A DNA stretch of 64,000 nt from Paracholeplasma manati (lineage in GTDB: Bacteria; Bacillota_I; Bacilli_A; Acholeplasmatales; UBA5453), in contig NZ_JAOVQM010000001.1 in the NCBI RefSeq assembly GCF_025742995.1, positions 310,001 through 374,000 on the forward strand, in the 5' to 3' direction. Made by a program: the position numbers and the translations under genes. The number at the start of each line of letters is the position of its first letter. The stretch's first letter is position 1. Below, one piece after another: positions 1 through 9,726 of the stretch. The notes below the pieces were generated by a model. That model worked only from the letters and a program-made list of their open reading frames with translations. It did not search any database and had not been told where the DNA came from.

Positions 1-717
1 GATGTCGATCGTATGGACTATTTAGAAAGAGACGCTTTCCATACAGGGGCAGCCTATGGTCGTTTAGATAAAGATCGTATCATTCGTATGCTTACCATCG
101 TAGACAATCAAGTGGTCTTCAAAGAAGGCGCAGTTCACGCCATTGAGAACTATTTAATGAGTCGATATCACATGTATTGGCAAGTTTACTACCATCCGGT
201 AGCGAGAAGCTATGAAGTCATGCTAGAATCGATTTACAAACGTATTTTAGACCTGATAAAAAGCCATCAACTCGATGATGAATACGCTGATTACTTAAAA
301 ATAATTATTGAAAATGGCTTCGAAGAAAACGCCTATTTCGAATTGGATGACTATTATGTTAATGGCCTTATTAAGCGTTTTTCACATTGTGATGATTTGA
401 TACTGAGCGAACTATGCAACGAATTTTTAAAAAGAAAACTCTTTAAATATATCTCAGTAAATACCAATCAGGAACAGATTTTTAAAGACATCATCGATCG
501 TAACCATTTAACCGCTTATGAATATAAAATTGATTACATTTCTCAAGCAACCTACCTTGTCGATGAGTTCGACATTGCTGTATCCAAGATTTTGATTCTT
601 TCTAAAGACGGTGAGCTCAAAACCCTAGATCAAATCTCACCCATCATTCGTGGACTATCCACATCAGGCATCAAGTCTGATCAAAAATTATACTATAGAG
701 ATAAAACCCATGCCTGA
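1..717 (+). CDS. HD-domain phosphohydrolase (YwfO/dNTPase-like), 5' end outside window
   Basis: The frame is open from base 1, so the N-terminus with the HD metal-binding motifs lies upstream of the window. What remains (about 238 codons) opens with DVDRMDYLERDAFHTG, the hallmark of the COG1078 family of HD phosphohydrolases related to dGTP triphosphohydrolase and SAMHD1 (Bacillus YwfO). Family members hydrolyse deoxynucleoside triphosphates in the cytoplasm; the exact substrate cannot be read here. The 3' end overlaps the rnmV start by 8 bases (ATGCCTGA), so the two genes are probably translationally coupled. Family assignment rests on the DR-MDYL-RD-TG block; the rest is ordinary helical sequence. 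Confidence 0.85.
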   Translation, partial: DVDRMDYLERDAFHTGAAYGRLDKDRIIRMLTIVDNQVVFKEGAVHAIENYLMSRYHMYWQVYYHPVARSYEVMLESIYKRILDLIKSHQLDDEYADYLKIIIENGFEENAYFELDDYYVNGLIKRFSHCDDLILSELCNEFLKRKLFKYISVNTNQEQIFKDIIDRNHLTAYEYKIDYISQATYLVDEFDIAVSKILILSKDGELKTLDQISPIIRGLSTSGIKSDQKLYYRDKTHA

Positions 718-1249
718 AATCATTGTGGTCGAAGGTAGACACGATTATCAAAAAATCAAAGCGGTCTTACCTGAAGTAGATATTTTAGTCACCAATGGGT
801 CTGCCATTGAAGAATCATTCTTACAACAATTAGAACGCCTTTCAACTACACATGACATTATTGTGTTTGTCGACGCAGATAACGCGGGGGAAAGACTGAG
901 AAGAATCATAACCAAACGAATCCCATCTGCAAAACACGCCTTCATTGAACGGAATCTCTCGTTATCCCACAATGAGAAGAAGGTTGGGATTGAACACGCA
1001 GATCACGACACCATTTTGACTGCGTTACAGTTGAAACGCAGTGCGAAACCAGGTTCAGATATCACAAAACATTTTTTATTAGAACTTAAACTCATCGGCG
1101 AAAACGAGTCACGTAAGAAAAGACTCTTTTTGTGTGAGGCACTCAATATCGGTTATACCAATGGTAAAGGTTTATACCAAAGACTCGCATTATTTGGTAT
1201 TACACAACAAGAAGTGAAGGAGGTACTGGATGGATATCAATCGTCCTAA
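710..1249 (+). CDS. rnmV: Ribonuclease M5 (5S rRNA maturation)
   Basis: RNase M5 trims the 5S rRNA precursor in Bacillota, using a TOPRIM catalytic domain. Counting from the ATG at 710 (179 aa), the TOPRIM glutamate is E8 in VVEGRHD and the DxD motif is D55/D57 in FVDADNAGE, the expected spacing. A longer in-frame reading from 650 would add 20 residues that overlap the HD gene and lack TOPRIM-like sequence, so 710 is preferred. The length fits the family (about 180-190 aa). It is followed by rsmA with a 20-base overlap, the usual Bacillota gene order. Confidence 0.93.
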   Translation: MPEIIVVEGRHDYQKIKAVLPEVDILVTNGSAIEESFLQQLERLSTTHDIIVFVDADNAGERLRRIITKRIPSAKHAFIERNLSLSHNEKKVGIEHADHDTILTALQLKRSAKPGSDITKHFLLELKLIGENESRKKRLFLCEALNIGYTNGKGLYQRLALFGITQQEVKEVLDGYQSS

Positions 1250-2039
1250 AAAGAAATTCGGCCAAAACTTTTTACAGAGTGATGGCATCCTCAAAAAAAT
1301 CATCAGTGAATCCAAAGTCACAGAAGATGATCATGTGATTGAAATCGGTCCAGGTAGAGGTGCACTGACCAAATATTTGGTTCACGCCGCCAAGTCTTTA
1401 ACCGCGTTTGAAATCGATACGACGTTAATGTCATATTTAAAACCCCTTGAAGAAGCACACGATAATTTCAACGTGGTTTATCAAGATATCTTAACGGTGG
1501 ATTTAGATGACTACATTCAAAAACACATTGGATCGAAAGTCAAAGTCATCGCGAACATCCCGTACTACATTACCAGCCCAATCATCTTTAAACTCTTAGA
1601 ATCGAAGATGGTGAGCGAAGCGACACTTTTAATTCAAAAAGAAGTTGCGGATCGGATTGTTGCGAATGAAAAAACAGGGGATTATGGTTCGTTATCGATT
1701 ATGATCAACTATCAAGCGGAAGTTAAAAAGTTGATTCAAGTCAAAAGAACGGCTTTTTACCCTGTCCCAAATGTCGACTCTACGGTGATTCAAATCATCA
1801 AACACAACCAATTCCAAGATTTGATTCAAGATGAAGCGCTGTTTGTAAAACTCGTCAAAGCGGCGTTCACACAAAAGCGTAAAACCTTAATCAATAACCT
1901 GGTTGAATTGTCTGGATTATCCAAAGAAGATTTATTGAACAAGCTCAAAACCATCGATTCAAAATACGACCATTTTACCAGAGCGGAAAGCTTGTCGATT
2001 GAAGATTTCATCAGACTTGCGAACGGGTGGAAAGTATGA
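1230..2039 (+). CDS. rsmA: 16S rRNA (adenine1518-N6/adenine1519-N6)-dimethyltransferase
   Basis: KsgA/RsmA dimethylates two adjacent adenines in the 3' hairpin of 16S rRNA late in 30S assembly, using S-adenosylmethionine. The 269-aa product starts with the family signature KKKFGQNFLQ (residues 7-16). SAM-binding motif I is VIEIGPGRGALT (36-47) and catalytic motif IV is NIPYY (109-113). The C-terminal helical domain has the conserved FTQKRKTL segment. The start lies inside rnmV, preceded by AAGGAGG in GTGAAGGAGGTACTGG. The stop overlaps the ispE ATG (ATGA), so rnmV-rsmA-ispE probably forms one translationally coupled unit. Confidence 0.96.
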   Translation: MDINRPKKKFGQNFLQSDGILKKIISESKVTEDDHVIEIGPGRGALTKYLVHAAKSLTAFEIDTTLMSYLKPLEEAHDNFNVVYQDILTVDLDDYIQKHIGSKVKVIANIPYYITSPIIFKLLESKMVSEATLLIQKEVADRIVANEKTGDYGSLSIMINYQAEVKKLIQVKRTAFYPVPNVDSTVIQIIKHNQFQDLIQDEALFVKLVKAAFTQKRKTLINNLVELSGLSKEDLLNKLKTIDSKYDHFTRAESLSIEDFIRLANGWKV

Positions 2040-2839
2040 TGGAAAAAGCTTATGCAAAAATCAATTTGATTTTGGATATTGTTGGTAAAAGACCAGATGG
2101 TTATCATGAACTAAAGAGTTTAATGATACCGATTGATTTTTACGATGAACTGTATTTTGAACCATCGGATCAAGTAGAACTGATTTCAAATGTCGATATT
2201 CACAATAACGCTATTTTGAAGACTGTTCAATTGATTAAAGACACCTATCATATACAAAGAGGGGTTAAAATCACTTTAAACAAACGCATTCCTCTGGGTG
2301 CGGGATTGGCTGGTGGGTCAGCTGACATCTCCGCGACCATTCGTGGTTTAAATCGTTTATGGGGTTTAAATTTACCCAATCGAGCGCTTACTCAATTGGC
2401 GAATGCACTGGGGTCAGACACACTCTTTTGTTTATATAACCAACGTGCAGTCATCTATGGTCGTGGTGATCAAATTTCGATTTTACCACCTGGAAAACCC
2501 ATTCAAAACATCACGCTGGTTTGTCCAAATATACCAGTACTGACAAAAGATGTCTTTGGTGTATTTGAAAAAGCAGTAGCCCATGATTTTGAAATCGTAT
2601 ATAATACGTATTTGGTGACCAAAAAAGAGTCATTACTATATAATGATTTGTTAGAGCCGGCTTTTAAAGTTTCACCTAAATTGAAAGATATTTATAACCA
2701 CCTTGTTTCGTTGGGGCTCAAACCTCATCTATCTGGTAGTGGTTCAACATGCTTTTTATTCGATTTAACCGAAGATCAAAAAAACTTACTTAAAAACATC
2801 GATGACGTTACAATCATCGATACACAAGAACATCAATAA
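2036..2839 (+). CDS. ispE: 4-diphosphocytidyl-2-C-methyl-D-erythritol kinase
   Basis: IspE phosphorylates CDP-methylerythritol in the non-mevalonate (MEP) isoprenoid pathway. The product (267 aa from the ATG at 2036) begins MMEKAYAKINL, the normal IspE N-terminus, and has the GHMP-kinase ATP loop PLGAGLAGGSAD at 86-97 and a C-terminal LSGSGST motif. A GTG three codons upstream (2027) is in frame, but the GGTGG ribosome-binding sequence at 2026-2030 places the start at 2036 or 2039. Its presence implies the MEP route; no other MEP gene is in the window. The gene is coupled to rsmA by an ATGA overlap. Confidence 0.95.
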   Translation: MMEKAYAKINLILDIVGKRPDGYHELKSLMIPIDFYDELYFEPSDQVELISNVDIHNNAILKTVQLIKDTYHIQRGVKITLNKRIPLGAGLAGGSADISATIRGLNRLWGLNLPNRALTQLANALGSDTLFCLYNQRAVIYGRGDQISILPPGKPIQNITLVCPNIPVLTKDVFGVFEKAVAHDFEIVYNTYLVTKKESLLYNDLLEPAFKVSPKLKDIYNHLVSLGLKPHLSGSGSTCFLFDLTEDQKNLLKNIDDVTIIDTQEHQ

Positions 2840-2849
2840 TTGTTATAAT
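2821..2849 (+). promoter_or_regulatory. Probable promoter of prs-pth
   Basis: TACACA at 2821-2826 and TATAAT at 2844-2849 are separated by 17 bp. The -10 is extended (TG-T-TATAAT from 2841). It sits between ispE and prs and is followed by a GGGGG ribosome-binding site before the prs ATG at 2870. The -35 is weak (4 of 6 consensus positions). Confidence 0.6.
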
Positions 2850-2869
2850 GAAAACGGGGGTAATATCTT

Positions 2870-3847
2870 ATGTCAATCGTAGATGGAAAGAAAGTCAAAC
2901 TATTTAGTTTGTCATCCAACAAAAAACTAGCACAAGAAATCAGTGAGGAATCTGGGATTCCACTATCTGAATGTGAAGTCACACGTTTCGCCGATGGTGA
3001 AATTGGTGTCAATATCACCGAATCGGTGAGAGGTCATCACGTATTTGTGATTCAACCAACATCGAAACCAGTCAATGATCATTTGATGGAAATCCTCATT
3101 TTCACAGACGCACTAAAACGCGCCTCTGCAGCGAGTATCACCATCATCATGCCTTATTATGGCTATTCTAGACAAGACAGAAAAGCGAAATCTAGACAAC
3201 CAATCACTGCGAAATTGGTTGCGGACTTACTCCAAGTTTCAGGGGTTGACCGTGTCATCTGTATTGACTTACATGCAGCCCAAATTCAAGGGTTCTTCGA
3301 TATTCCAATCGATAACTTCCCAGGGATGCCATTACTCGCGAGCTACTTCTTAAAATGCAATCTACCGGATGTAACCATCGTCTCTCCAGACCATGGTGGG
3401 GTGACTAGAGCGAGAAGCTTTGCGAAATTCTTCAACGCACCAATCGCGATCATCGATAAACGCAGACCTGAAGCGAACAAAGCGGAAGTTATGAACATCA
3501 TCGGGGATGTGGCAGGTAGAACTTGTATCATGGTCGATGACATCATCGATACCGGTGGGACACTCATGGCTGGTGCTCAAGCCTTAGTCGACGCTGGCGC
3601 GAAAGCAGTCTATGCTGCAGCGACACACCCATTATTCTCTAATAACGCGATTCAACGGTTACAAGAATCTGCAATTAAAAAAGTCGTTGTGACCAATACC
3701 GTGGTCATCGAAGACTTAAAGAAATACGATAAAATCACGCAACTCTCGATTGGTCAGCTACTAGGTAGAGCGGTCATCAACATCATTGATGACGAACCAA
3801 TCAGCCAAATCTTTGAACGCATTTACGAAACCCACAAAGAGGAATAA
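2870..3847 (+). CDS. prs: Ribose-phosphate pyrophosphokinase (PRPP synthetase)
   Basis: Makes 5-phosphoribosyl-1-pyrophosphate from ribose-5-phosphate and ATP for purine, pyrimidine, NAD and amino-acid synthesis. The 325-aa product has the class I landmarks: ADGEIGVNI (41-49), the flexible loop PYYGYSRQDRK (95-105), DLHAAQIQGFF (133-143) and the PRPP-binding loop VDDIIDTGGT (222-231). The length matches the usual 310-325 aa. Its TAA shares one base with the ATG of pth (TAATG), so pth is likely translated by coupling. Confidence 0.97.
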   Translation: MSIVDGKKVKLFSLSSNKKLAQEISEESGIPLSECEVTRFADGEIGVNITESVRGHHVFVIQPTSKPVNDHLMEILIFTDALKRASAASITIIMPYYGYSRQDRKAKSRQPITAKLVADLLQVSGVDRVICIDLHAAQIQGFFDIPIDNFPGMPLLASYFLKCNLPDVTIVSPDHGGVTRARSFAKFFNAPIAIIDKRRPEANKAEVMNIIGDVAGRTCIMVDDIIDTGGTLMAGAQALVDAGAKAVYAAATHPLFSNNAIQRLQESAIKKVVVTNTVVIEDLKKYDKITQLSIGQLLGRAVINIIDDEPISQIFERIYETHKEE

Positions 3848-4419
3848 TGAAACTCATCGTTGGTTTAGGCAATCCTGGTAAAGAATACGAACACACCAGA
3901 CACAACGTTGGCTTTGAAGTTTTGGATGTTCTTGCAAAAGAACTGGACGCCACCTTCAAACTCGACAAGGCCTTTAAAGGCTTGATTGCGACCGTCAATG
4001 TATCCGAAGAAAAAGTGATTTTATTGAAGCCAACCACTTTCATGAACCTCTCCGGTGAATCGGTAATCGCTGTGGTGAACTTTTATAAAGTCCCCATCGA
4101 AGACATCCTTATTGTATACGATGATGTTGCCTTAGATTTAGCACGATTACGACTTAGAGAAGCAGGTTCAGCTGGTGGACATAATGGCGTTAAGAGCTTG
4201 ATTGCACACCTAGGCACACAAGCGTTTAAACGGGTTCGAATAGGGATATCCGGTACTGATAAATCGCTCTGTTCACACGTTTTAGGCAAGTTCAATAAAG
4301 ACGAAAAAACCCCGATGCAAATCAGTTATCGTTTCGCAGCTGACGCTGCGAAGGATTTCATTAAAGGCGTTAAATTCGTTGATATCATGACCAAATACAA
4401 TACCCCGGGGGTCTCCTAG
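3847..4419 (+). CDS. pth: Peptidyl-tRNA hydrolase
   Basis: Pth releases peptides from peptidyl-tRNAs dropped by stalled ribosomes. The 190-aa product carries GLGNPG (6-11), active-site H19 in THRHNVGFE-like context (RHNVGF), N67 in FMNLSG and D92 in YDDVALDL, and later GGHNG. All substrate-binding residues known from E. coli Pth have counterparts. It sits between prs and mfd, as in Bacillus, but without the spoVG/ctc genes found there. A GC-rich hairpin overlaps the stop codon (see 4407). Confidence 0.96.
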   Translation: MKLIVGLGNPGKEYEHTRHNVGFEVLDVLAKELDATFKLDKAFKGLIATVNVSEEKVILLKPTTFMNLSGESVIAVVNFYKVPIEDILIVYDDVALDLARLRLREAGSAGGHNGVKSLIAHLGTQAFKRVRIGISGTDKSLCSHVLGKFNKDEKTPMQISYRFAADAAKDFIKGVKFVDIMTKYNTPGVS

Positions 4420-4433
4420 ACCCTCCGGTTTTT
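4407..4433 (+). terminator. Possible attenuator/terminator between pth and mfd
   Basis: GGGTCT at 4409-4414 and AGACCC at 4418-4423 form a short stem with a 3-nt loop, extended by G-U and G-C pairs, followed after CTCCGG by TTTTT. It overlaps the pth stop. Because the mfd ribosome-binding site is only about 10 bases further on, it may reduce rather than end readthrough into mfd. Confidence 0.4.
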
Positions 4434-4451
4434 CACGTCCCGAGGTGACTT

Positions 4452-7400
4452 ATGAAGGCATTTTTACAGTATTTTAAAAACTTAATTCCCAATAAGGAAA
4501 TCATTCAAACCCAAAAGGATTTGGTGATCAATCAAACCAATGATCATTATAATATGACACTCATTGCGTGTGACTTCATCGAGAACAATCACTCGATTTT
4601 TGTCGTGCTACCCAACCTCTATATGGCACAACAATACTACGACGGCTTATCTAATCTCCTAACAAATGACGATGTGTTGTTCTACCCATCGGATGAAGTG
4701 TTGACCTCACTCCTCGCGCTCACCTCAATTGAATTCAAAATTGAACGTATCTACACCATAGGTACTTTATTGAAAGGTGTGAAGAAAGTAGTCATCACAC
4801 ACCAAACCGCGGTCATCAAAAAACAACGCAGTCCTTTACACTGGGAAGAAGCGTCGATGACACTCCACGTTGGAGACGCCATCAATCAAACGGTCTTTGT
4901 CAATTATTTGGTTGACCACGGGTATAAACGAGAATACACTGTATTAAAAACCGGTGAGTTCGCGGTTCGAGGAGACATCATCGATATATTCCCAATTGGT
5001 AGTGAAACCCCATACCGTTTAGACATCGGATTTGATGAAATTGAAAAAATCAAACTCTTTAGACCCGATACCCAAATCTCATTTGGACAAACCGAATCCA
5101 TTTCTATCTTACCGATGAACGAACTCTTTTTCAGTGACGCTGAAAAAGAAGGCGTCGTCGATCGTATGGAAGCTTTTATGGCGAAACACAAATTATCGGA
5201 TTTAGAATCAAAGAAGTTTAATCAAGATTTGGATAAACTTTATCAACGTATGGATTTGGATGCGTTAACGTATTTCATGCCATTCTTTAAAGATGCCGAT
5301 TATACGGTACTCGATTTCGCCCATAAAAAGAAAATCTATATTGTTGACAAACATAAGATGGCGAAAAACGATGACCGTATGTTACTAGACTTAGAAGAAT
5401 ATGTAAAAACCTATCATGGACGAACCTTTTTGAATATTCCATTTTATCAGTCTTTATCGCACATCTATGAATACCCACACGTTGAAATCAGTGGCTTTAC
5501 CCCTATCAATGCAGGTCACGCCATTACCGTGCATGCGAGAGATGAAATCGTCTATCAAGGCAATCACGACGCTTTTATTGACAGAGTTATAAAGGAACAA
5601 GATACTTATGTGGTTTCGATTGTTCAAGAGTTTAGATTACACAAACTAGAAGAACTATTGGAATCTAAGAATATTACTTATGTGGTTAATCCAACCAACA
5701 TCGAACCTAAATGTGTGAATATTCTTTACGGTTCATCTTTATACGCTTTTGATTTAATCAAACACGGCTTTCATGTTTTAAACGAATCCGATATTTTTGA
5801 TTATAAAAACAACAAACGTAAAATCCGCTACAAATCGGTCATGTCAGAAGCGATTAAAATCTCTGACATCACGGATTTAAAAGTGGGAGATTTTGTCGTT
5901 CACTATGATTACGGGATTGGACAATACTTAGGCTTAAAATCCATGGAATTATCTGGATCGATGCGTGACTATTTGCACATCGCTTACCAAGGTACGGATT
6001 ACTTATATATTCCGGTAGACCAAATTGAGAAAGTCTTAAAGTATTCATCCAAAGATGGTCATGAACCGAAACTCACCCAATTGGGTACGAACTCATGGGC
6101 CAATACCAAAAAGAAAGTCAAAGCGAAACTCAACGATATATCCGATAAACTCATCGCCTTATATTCAGAACGCGAACAAGCCAAAGGTTACATGTTTGAT
6201 CCAGACAATGAGATGCAAAAACAATTTGAAGCGTCCTTTGAATTTGACGAAACCATCGACCAATTGAAATCCATCGCTTCAGTCAAACAAGACATGGAAT
6301 CTCAAAAACCGATGGATAGATTACTCATTGGAGATGTCGGTTATGGCAAAACCGAAGTCGCGATGCGTGCTGCGTTTAAAGCGGTCATGTCAGATAAGCA
6401 AGTCGCTTATTTGGTGCCGACAACCGTTCTCGCAAGACAACACTATTACGCGTTTAAAAAGCGTTTTGAACCGTTTGGCGTGACGGTTGAATTGTTATCC
6501 AGATTCGTCTCTAATAAAGAACAAACCGATGTCTTAAAACGCCTTAAGGGTGGTTTCGTAGATGTCGTCATTGGGACACACCGATTATTATCCAAAGACA
6601 TTGGATTTAAAGACTTAGGTTTACTGATTATCGATGAAGAACAACGCTTTGGTGTTGAACACAAAGAACGCATCAAAGAGATGCGCGTCAATGTCGATTG
6701 CTTGTCTTTATCGGCGACCCCAATTCCAAGAACCCTTCAAATGGCTCTAATGGGCATCAAAGACTTATCGATGATTGAAACACCGCCCCTCAATCGGTAT
6801 CCAATACAAACCTACATTGTAGAACGCCATGACGCGATCATCAAAGAAGCGATTGAACGTGAAATCTCGCGTGCGGGACAAGTGTTCTATTTATATAATC
6901 GTGTACTAGATATGGAACTCATGGTCACGAAAATCTCGAAACTCGTTCCGGAAGCGAAAGTATGTTTCGCTCACGGAAAGATGTCTAAAGAACAAATTGA
7001 AGATGTTTTATCTGATTTTATCGACCGTAAATACGATGTCTTGATCTCTACGACCATCATTGAAACAGGTATTGATATTCCAAATACCAATACCTTACTC
7101 ATTCACGATGCAGATCAACTGGGGCTATCACAACTCTATCAAATCCGAGGCCGTGTTGGCCGTAGCGATAAAATCGCTTATGCGTATTTGATGTATGCGC
7201 GTGGAAAACACATGACCGAAGACGCGGAAAAAAGACTTAAAACCATCCAAGACTTTACAGAACTGGGCAGTGGTTTTAAAATTGCGATGCGAGACTTATC
7301 GATCCGTGGTGCCGGAGACATTTTAGGCGGTGAGCAGAGTGGTTTCATCGATACAGTCGGGATGGATATGTATTTGAAACTCTTAGAAGAAACCATCGAT

Positions 7401-7886
7401 GAAAAGCGAGGTATTAAAAAAGAAGAACCGAAAGAAGCGATGGATATCCCACTATCCAATCGTCATATTCAAAACGAATACATTGAAAACGATGAAGTTA
7501 GGGTTGCGATCCACAAACGTATCGCGGAACTCAATACACTCAATGACGTTGAAAACCTTCGTATTGAATTATCAGACCGTTTCGGGTCTGTCGATCCTAA
7601 TTTGGTTGAATACATGTTGGAAAAGGTATTCAAGAAGTTGATTGCGAAACTGGGGGTTGAGAAGACCATTAAGACCAAGACCGATGTGACATTGATCTTG
7701 TCCTCTGAAGCATCTAAACGCGTCAATGGACAATCGTTATTCATGTCAACATCATTGGTAGATTCTACCATTAAGCTCGCATTCATTCATGATCGTATAC
7801 AAATCACACTCATCATTCAAAACAAACAAAAGCACTACTTGGAAGAGTTCATCGAATACTTATCGATGGTAACCAAGCACATGTGA
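4452..7886 (+). CDS. mfd: Transcription-repair coupling factor
   Basis: Mfd displaces RNA polymerase stalled at lesions and recruits UvrA. The 1144-aa product has full family length (E. coli 1148). Visible parts in order: UvrB-like N-terminal region; CarD-like RNA polymerase interaction domain around 477 (VGDFVVHYDYGIGQYLG); Walker A at about 626 (IGDVGYGKTE); the DEEQ box at about 725 (IIDEEQRFG); the helicase motif SATPIPRTLQMAL; motif VI QIRGRVGRS; and a C-terminal TRCF domain. The start follows a GAGGTGA ribosome-binding site. A terminator follows at 7898. Confidence 0.97.
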   Translation: MKAFLQYFKNLIPNKEIIQTQKDLVINQTNDHYNMTLIACDFIENNHSIFVVLPNLYMAQQYYDGLSNLLTNDDVLFYPSDEVLTSLLALTSIEFKIERIYTIGTLLKGVKKVVITHQTAVIKKQRSPLHWEEASMTLHVGDAINQTVFVNYLVDHGYKREYTVLKTGEFAVRGDIIDIFPIGSETPYRLDIGFDEIEKIKLFRPDTQISFGQTESISILPMNELFFSDAEKEGVVDRMEAFMAKHKLSDLESKKFNQDLDKLYQRMDLDALTYFMPFFKDADYTVLDFAHKKKIYIVDKHKMAKNDDRMLLDLEEYVKTYHGRTFLNIPFYQSLSHIYEYPHVEISGFTPINAGHAITVHARDEIVYQGNHDAFIDRVIKEQDTYVVSIVQEFRLHKLEELLESKNITYVVNPTNIEPKCVNILYGSSLYAFDLIKHGFHVLNESDIFDYKNNKRKIRYKSVMSEAIKISDITDLKVGDFVVHYDYGIGQYLGLKSMELSGSMRDYLHIAYQGTDYLYIPVDQIEKVLKYSSKDGHEPKLTQLGTNSWANTKKKVKAKLNDISDKLIALYSEREQAKGYMFDPDNEMQKQFEASFEFDETIDQLKSIASVKQDMESQKPMDRLLIGDVGYGKTEVAMRAAFKAVMSDKQVAYLVPTTVLARQHYYAFKKRFEPFGVTVELLSRFVSNKEQTDVLKRLKGGFVDVVIGTHRLLSKDIGFKDLGLLIIDEEQRFGVEHKERIKEMRVNVDCLSLSATPIPRTLQMALMGIKDLSMIETPPLNRYPIQTYIVERHDAIIKEAIEREISRAGQVFYLYNRVLDMELMVTKISKLVPEAKVCFAHGKMSKEQIEDVLSDFIDRKYDVLISTTIIETGIDIPNTNTLLIHDADQLGLSQLYQIRGRVGRSDKIAYAYLMYARGKHMTEDAEKRLKTIQDFTELGSGFKIAMRDLSIRGAGDILGGEQSGFIDTVGMDMYLKLLEETIDEKRGIKKEEPKEAMDIPLSNRHIQNEYIENDEVRVAIHKRIAELNTLNDVENLRIELSDRFGSVDPNLVEYMLEKVFKKLIAKLGVEKTIKTKTDVTLILSSEASKRVNGQSLFMSTSLVDSTIKLAFIHDRIQITLIIQNKQKHYLEEFIEYLSMVTKHM

Positions 7887-7897
7887 TAAAACAGTTA

Positions 7898-7926
7898 ATG
7901 GCATACCCCATGGGGTGTGCCATTTT
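7898..7926 (+). terminator. Rho-independent terminator after mfd
   Basis: ATGGCATACCCC and GGGGTGTGCCAT form a 12-bp stem with one G-U-type mismatch and a tight loop, followed by TTTTC. Confidence 0.75.
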
Positions 7927-7985
7927 CAATTCTTTCGCATTTATTACAAAATTACAGGCCTCGATCGATAGATTTAGAACCAAAG

Positions 7986-7994
7986 TGGTATAAT
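7986..7994 (+). promoter_or_regulatory. Extended -10 promoter element for the Sel1-repeat gene
   Basis: TG-G-TATAAT lies 26 bp upstream of the chosen start codon at 8020; no good -35 is visible, consistent with an extended -10 promoter. An in-frame ATG at 7993 lies within this -10 box and therefore cannot be the translated start. Confidence 0.55.
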
Positions 7995-8019
7995 GAAACC
8001 AAAGATGGGGGAGATTTCA

Positions 8020-9723
8020 ATGGATATTAACGCACTTACACTCAAAGCGAATTCTGGCGATTTAGACGCGTGCTACGACCTCGCGATGTTATATAAAATA
8101 GGTAAAGGTGTTTTACAAAATGACCAGGTCTATGAAAAATACATTAAGATGGCCAGTGCTAAGAATCACCCTAAAGCTTTATTGGAGTTAGGCTTTATTT
8201 TGGTGTCTGTCAATAAACTTGAAGAGGGTATCGATAAAATCAAACTATCCGCTAAAAAAGGCTATTTAGAAGCGAATTATTATTGTGGACAAATCTACTT
8301 TGGTAAACTCTATAATCAACCAGTGAACTACAAAGTAGGTTTTAAATACTTCGAAACCTATATGGAAGAATATGAACCGCAAACAATCCATTTCTTAAGC
8401 GAATTTGACCCACGTCTGTATACCTCATCTGAACAAGAGCTGGAACGTTTTGTCGGGTTATATGAAAAGTACTTAATGCCTAACGGCTTATACAACGCTG
8501 CTTTGGTCCACTTAGAAGCGAAAAAACCCAATTATGAAAAAGCGATTGAAGACTTAACGCTAGCCCATAAGAAGGGCTATTTAGACGCCACACACCAACT
8601 ATTTCATCTATTTTATGATGGTAGCCCAATGTACCCTGAGTTTCACGGTAAAGACTATATTAAGGCAACCACCTATTATGTCTTATTGTTAAATGCGAAC
8701 TACAAACCAAATCAAACAAACGATGGTACTGCTGGTTTCTTTATTCCACCCAAAGGTGGGTATTTAGAAACCATCTTCGACTATAACAAGTATGTTGAAG
8801 ACTATAAAGCTTACATCTTCCAATCCATCTCTTATGAACCCGAATTCTCCACCAACATCAAAGACATTAAAATCATTCCTGAGATGATATTTGAACCTAA
8901 ACCTCTCATGTTCTATACAGGGAAGTTGGATGTATATAAAGAGAAACCGAAGAAAAAGAAACCCGCTGAAGTCATTCAAAAAGAAATCAGTTATAAAAAC
9001 TTTGATGAACGACCAGACAGTAAACATTCGGTACTGTCTGAACGTGCCATCTTAGGCAAATACAACATGACCCAAGGTATTTGTGTCTTTAAACCCTATG
9101 AACCTGAAAAGCTGATATTAGAATCCTTACATAAAGAAGCTGAAAAAGAAAAGGCTACCTATAAAGACTTATTGGTGGACTCTAAAATTGATTTTGACTT
9201 CGCTTATTTATTTAAGCCAACCTTACGTTTACGCTTAAAGTACTTAGATGATACTTATGAAACGACTTTAACACCTAAGGACATTCAAACTGGGGTACTG
9301 TTAGAAGGACCACTCAAACCTGAGGTTGAAAAGGCCATCGTTAAAGTTCAAAAGAGTATGGCTAAACCTAAACCAACGGTGTATACCATCATGAATATCA
9401 TTTTATTGTTATCCTTGTTCGCGATGAACTTTTTATATTATGATGCGTTAGAAGCCAATATCGCATACGCAATGGTTGGTACCTCAGCATTCTATCTATT
9501 ATTGGTCTATCTGTTCAGTAAAATCGGACCTAAGAAACTACAAACCTTATCCAAAACTGAGATGATTAAGATGAATGATTCACTAGACTTTAAAAAAGCA
9601 TTGAAGATCAAAAAACAAAATGCGCGTAAACGAAGATTGCCGATTCTATTAGCCATTTTTGGGATATTGATTGGGTTAGCTTTTGTCTTAGACGTATACC
9701 TGAACATCATCAACTTAATCTAA
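8020..9723 (+). CDS. Sel1-like (TPR-type) repeat protein with C-terminal membrane segments
   Basis: 567 aa from the ATG at 8020, which follows GGGGGAG at 8007-8013. The N-terminal 200 residues contain several Sel1-like helical repeats (for example GDLDACYDLAMLYKIGKGV, KNHPKALLELGF, GYLEANYYCGQIYFGK, GYLDATHQLFHLFYDG). The middle is a lysine/proline-rich region with KEKPKKKKP. The last 110 residues contain about three hydrophobic segments (IMNIILLLSLFAMNFLYY, AYAMVGTSAFYLLLVYLF and ILLAIFGILIGLAFVLDVYL). Sel1 repeats mediate protein-protein contacts, so this may be a membrane-tethered scaffold with its repeats in the cytoplasm; function unknown. It is a single-gene unit between two terminators. 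Confidence 0.75.
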   Translation: MDINALTLKANSGDLDACYDLAMLYKIGKGVLQNDQVYEKYIKMASAKNHPKALLELGFILVSVNKLEEGIDKIKLSAKKGYLEANYYCGQIYFGKLYNQPVNYKVGFKYFETYMEEYEPQTIHFLSEFDPRLYTSSEQELERFVGLYEKYLMPNGLYNAALVHLEAKKPNYEKAIEDLTLAHKKGYLDATHQLFHLFYDGSPMYPEFHGKDYIKATTYYVLLLNANYKPNQTNDGTAGFFIPPKGGYLETIFDYNKYVEDYKAYIFQSISYEPEFSTNIKDIKIIPEMIFEPKPLMFYTGKLDVYKEKPKKKKPAEVIQKEISYKNFDERPDSKHSVLSERAILGKYNMTQGICVFKPYEPEKLILESLHKEAEKEKATYKDLLVDSKIDFDFAYLFKPTLRLRLKYLDDTYETTLTPKDIQTGVLLEGPLKPEVEKAIVKVQKSMAKPKPTVYTIMNIILLLSLFAMNFLYYDALEANIAYAMVGTSAFYLLLVYLFSKIGPKKLQTLSKTEMIKMNDSLDFKKALKIKKQNARKRRLPILLAIFGILIGLAFVLDVYLNIINLI

Positions 9724-9726
9724 TAC

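Noticed and set aside
3159-3353. Small frame inside prs
   Set aside because: It lies wholly within the well-supported prs gene in another frame, with no start signal.
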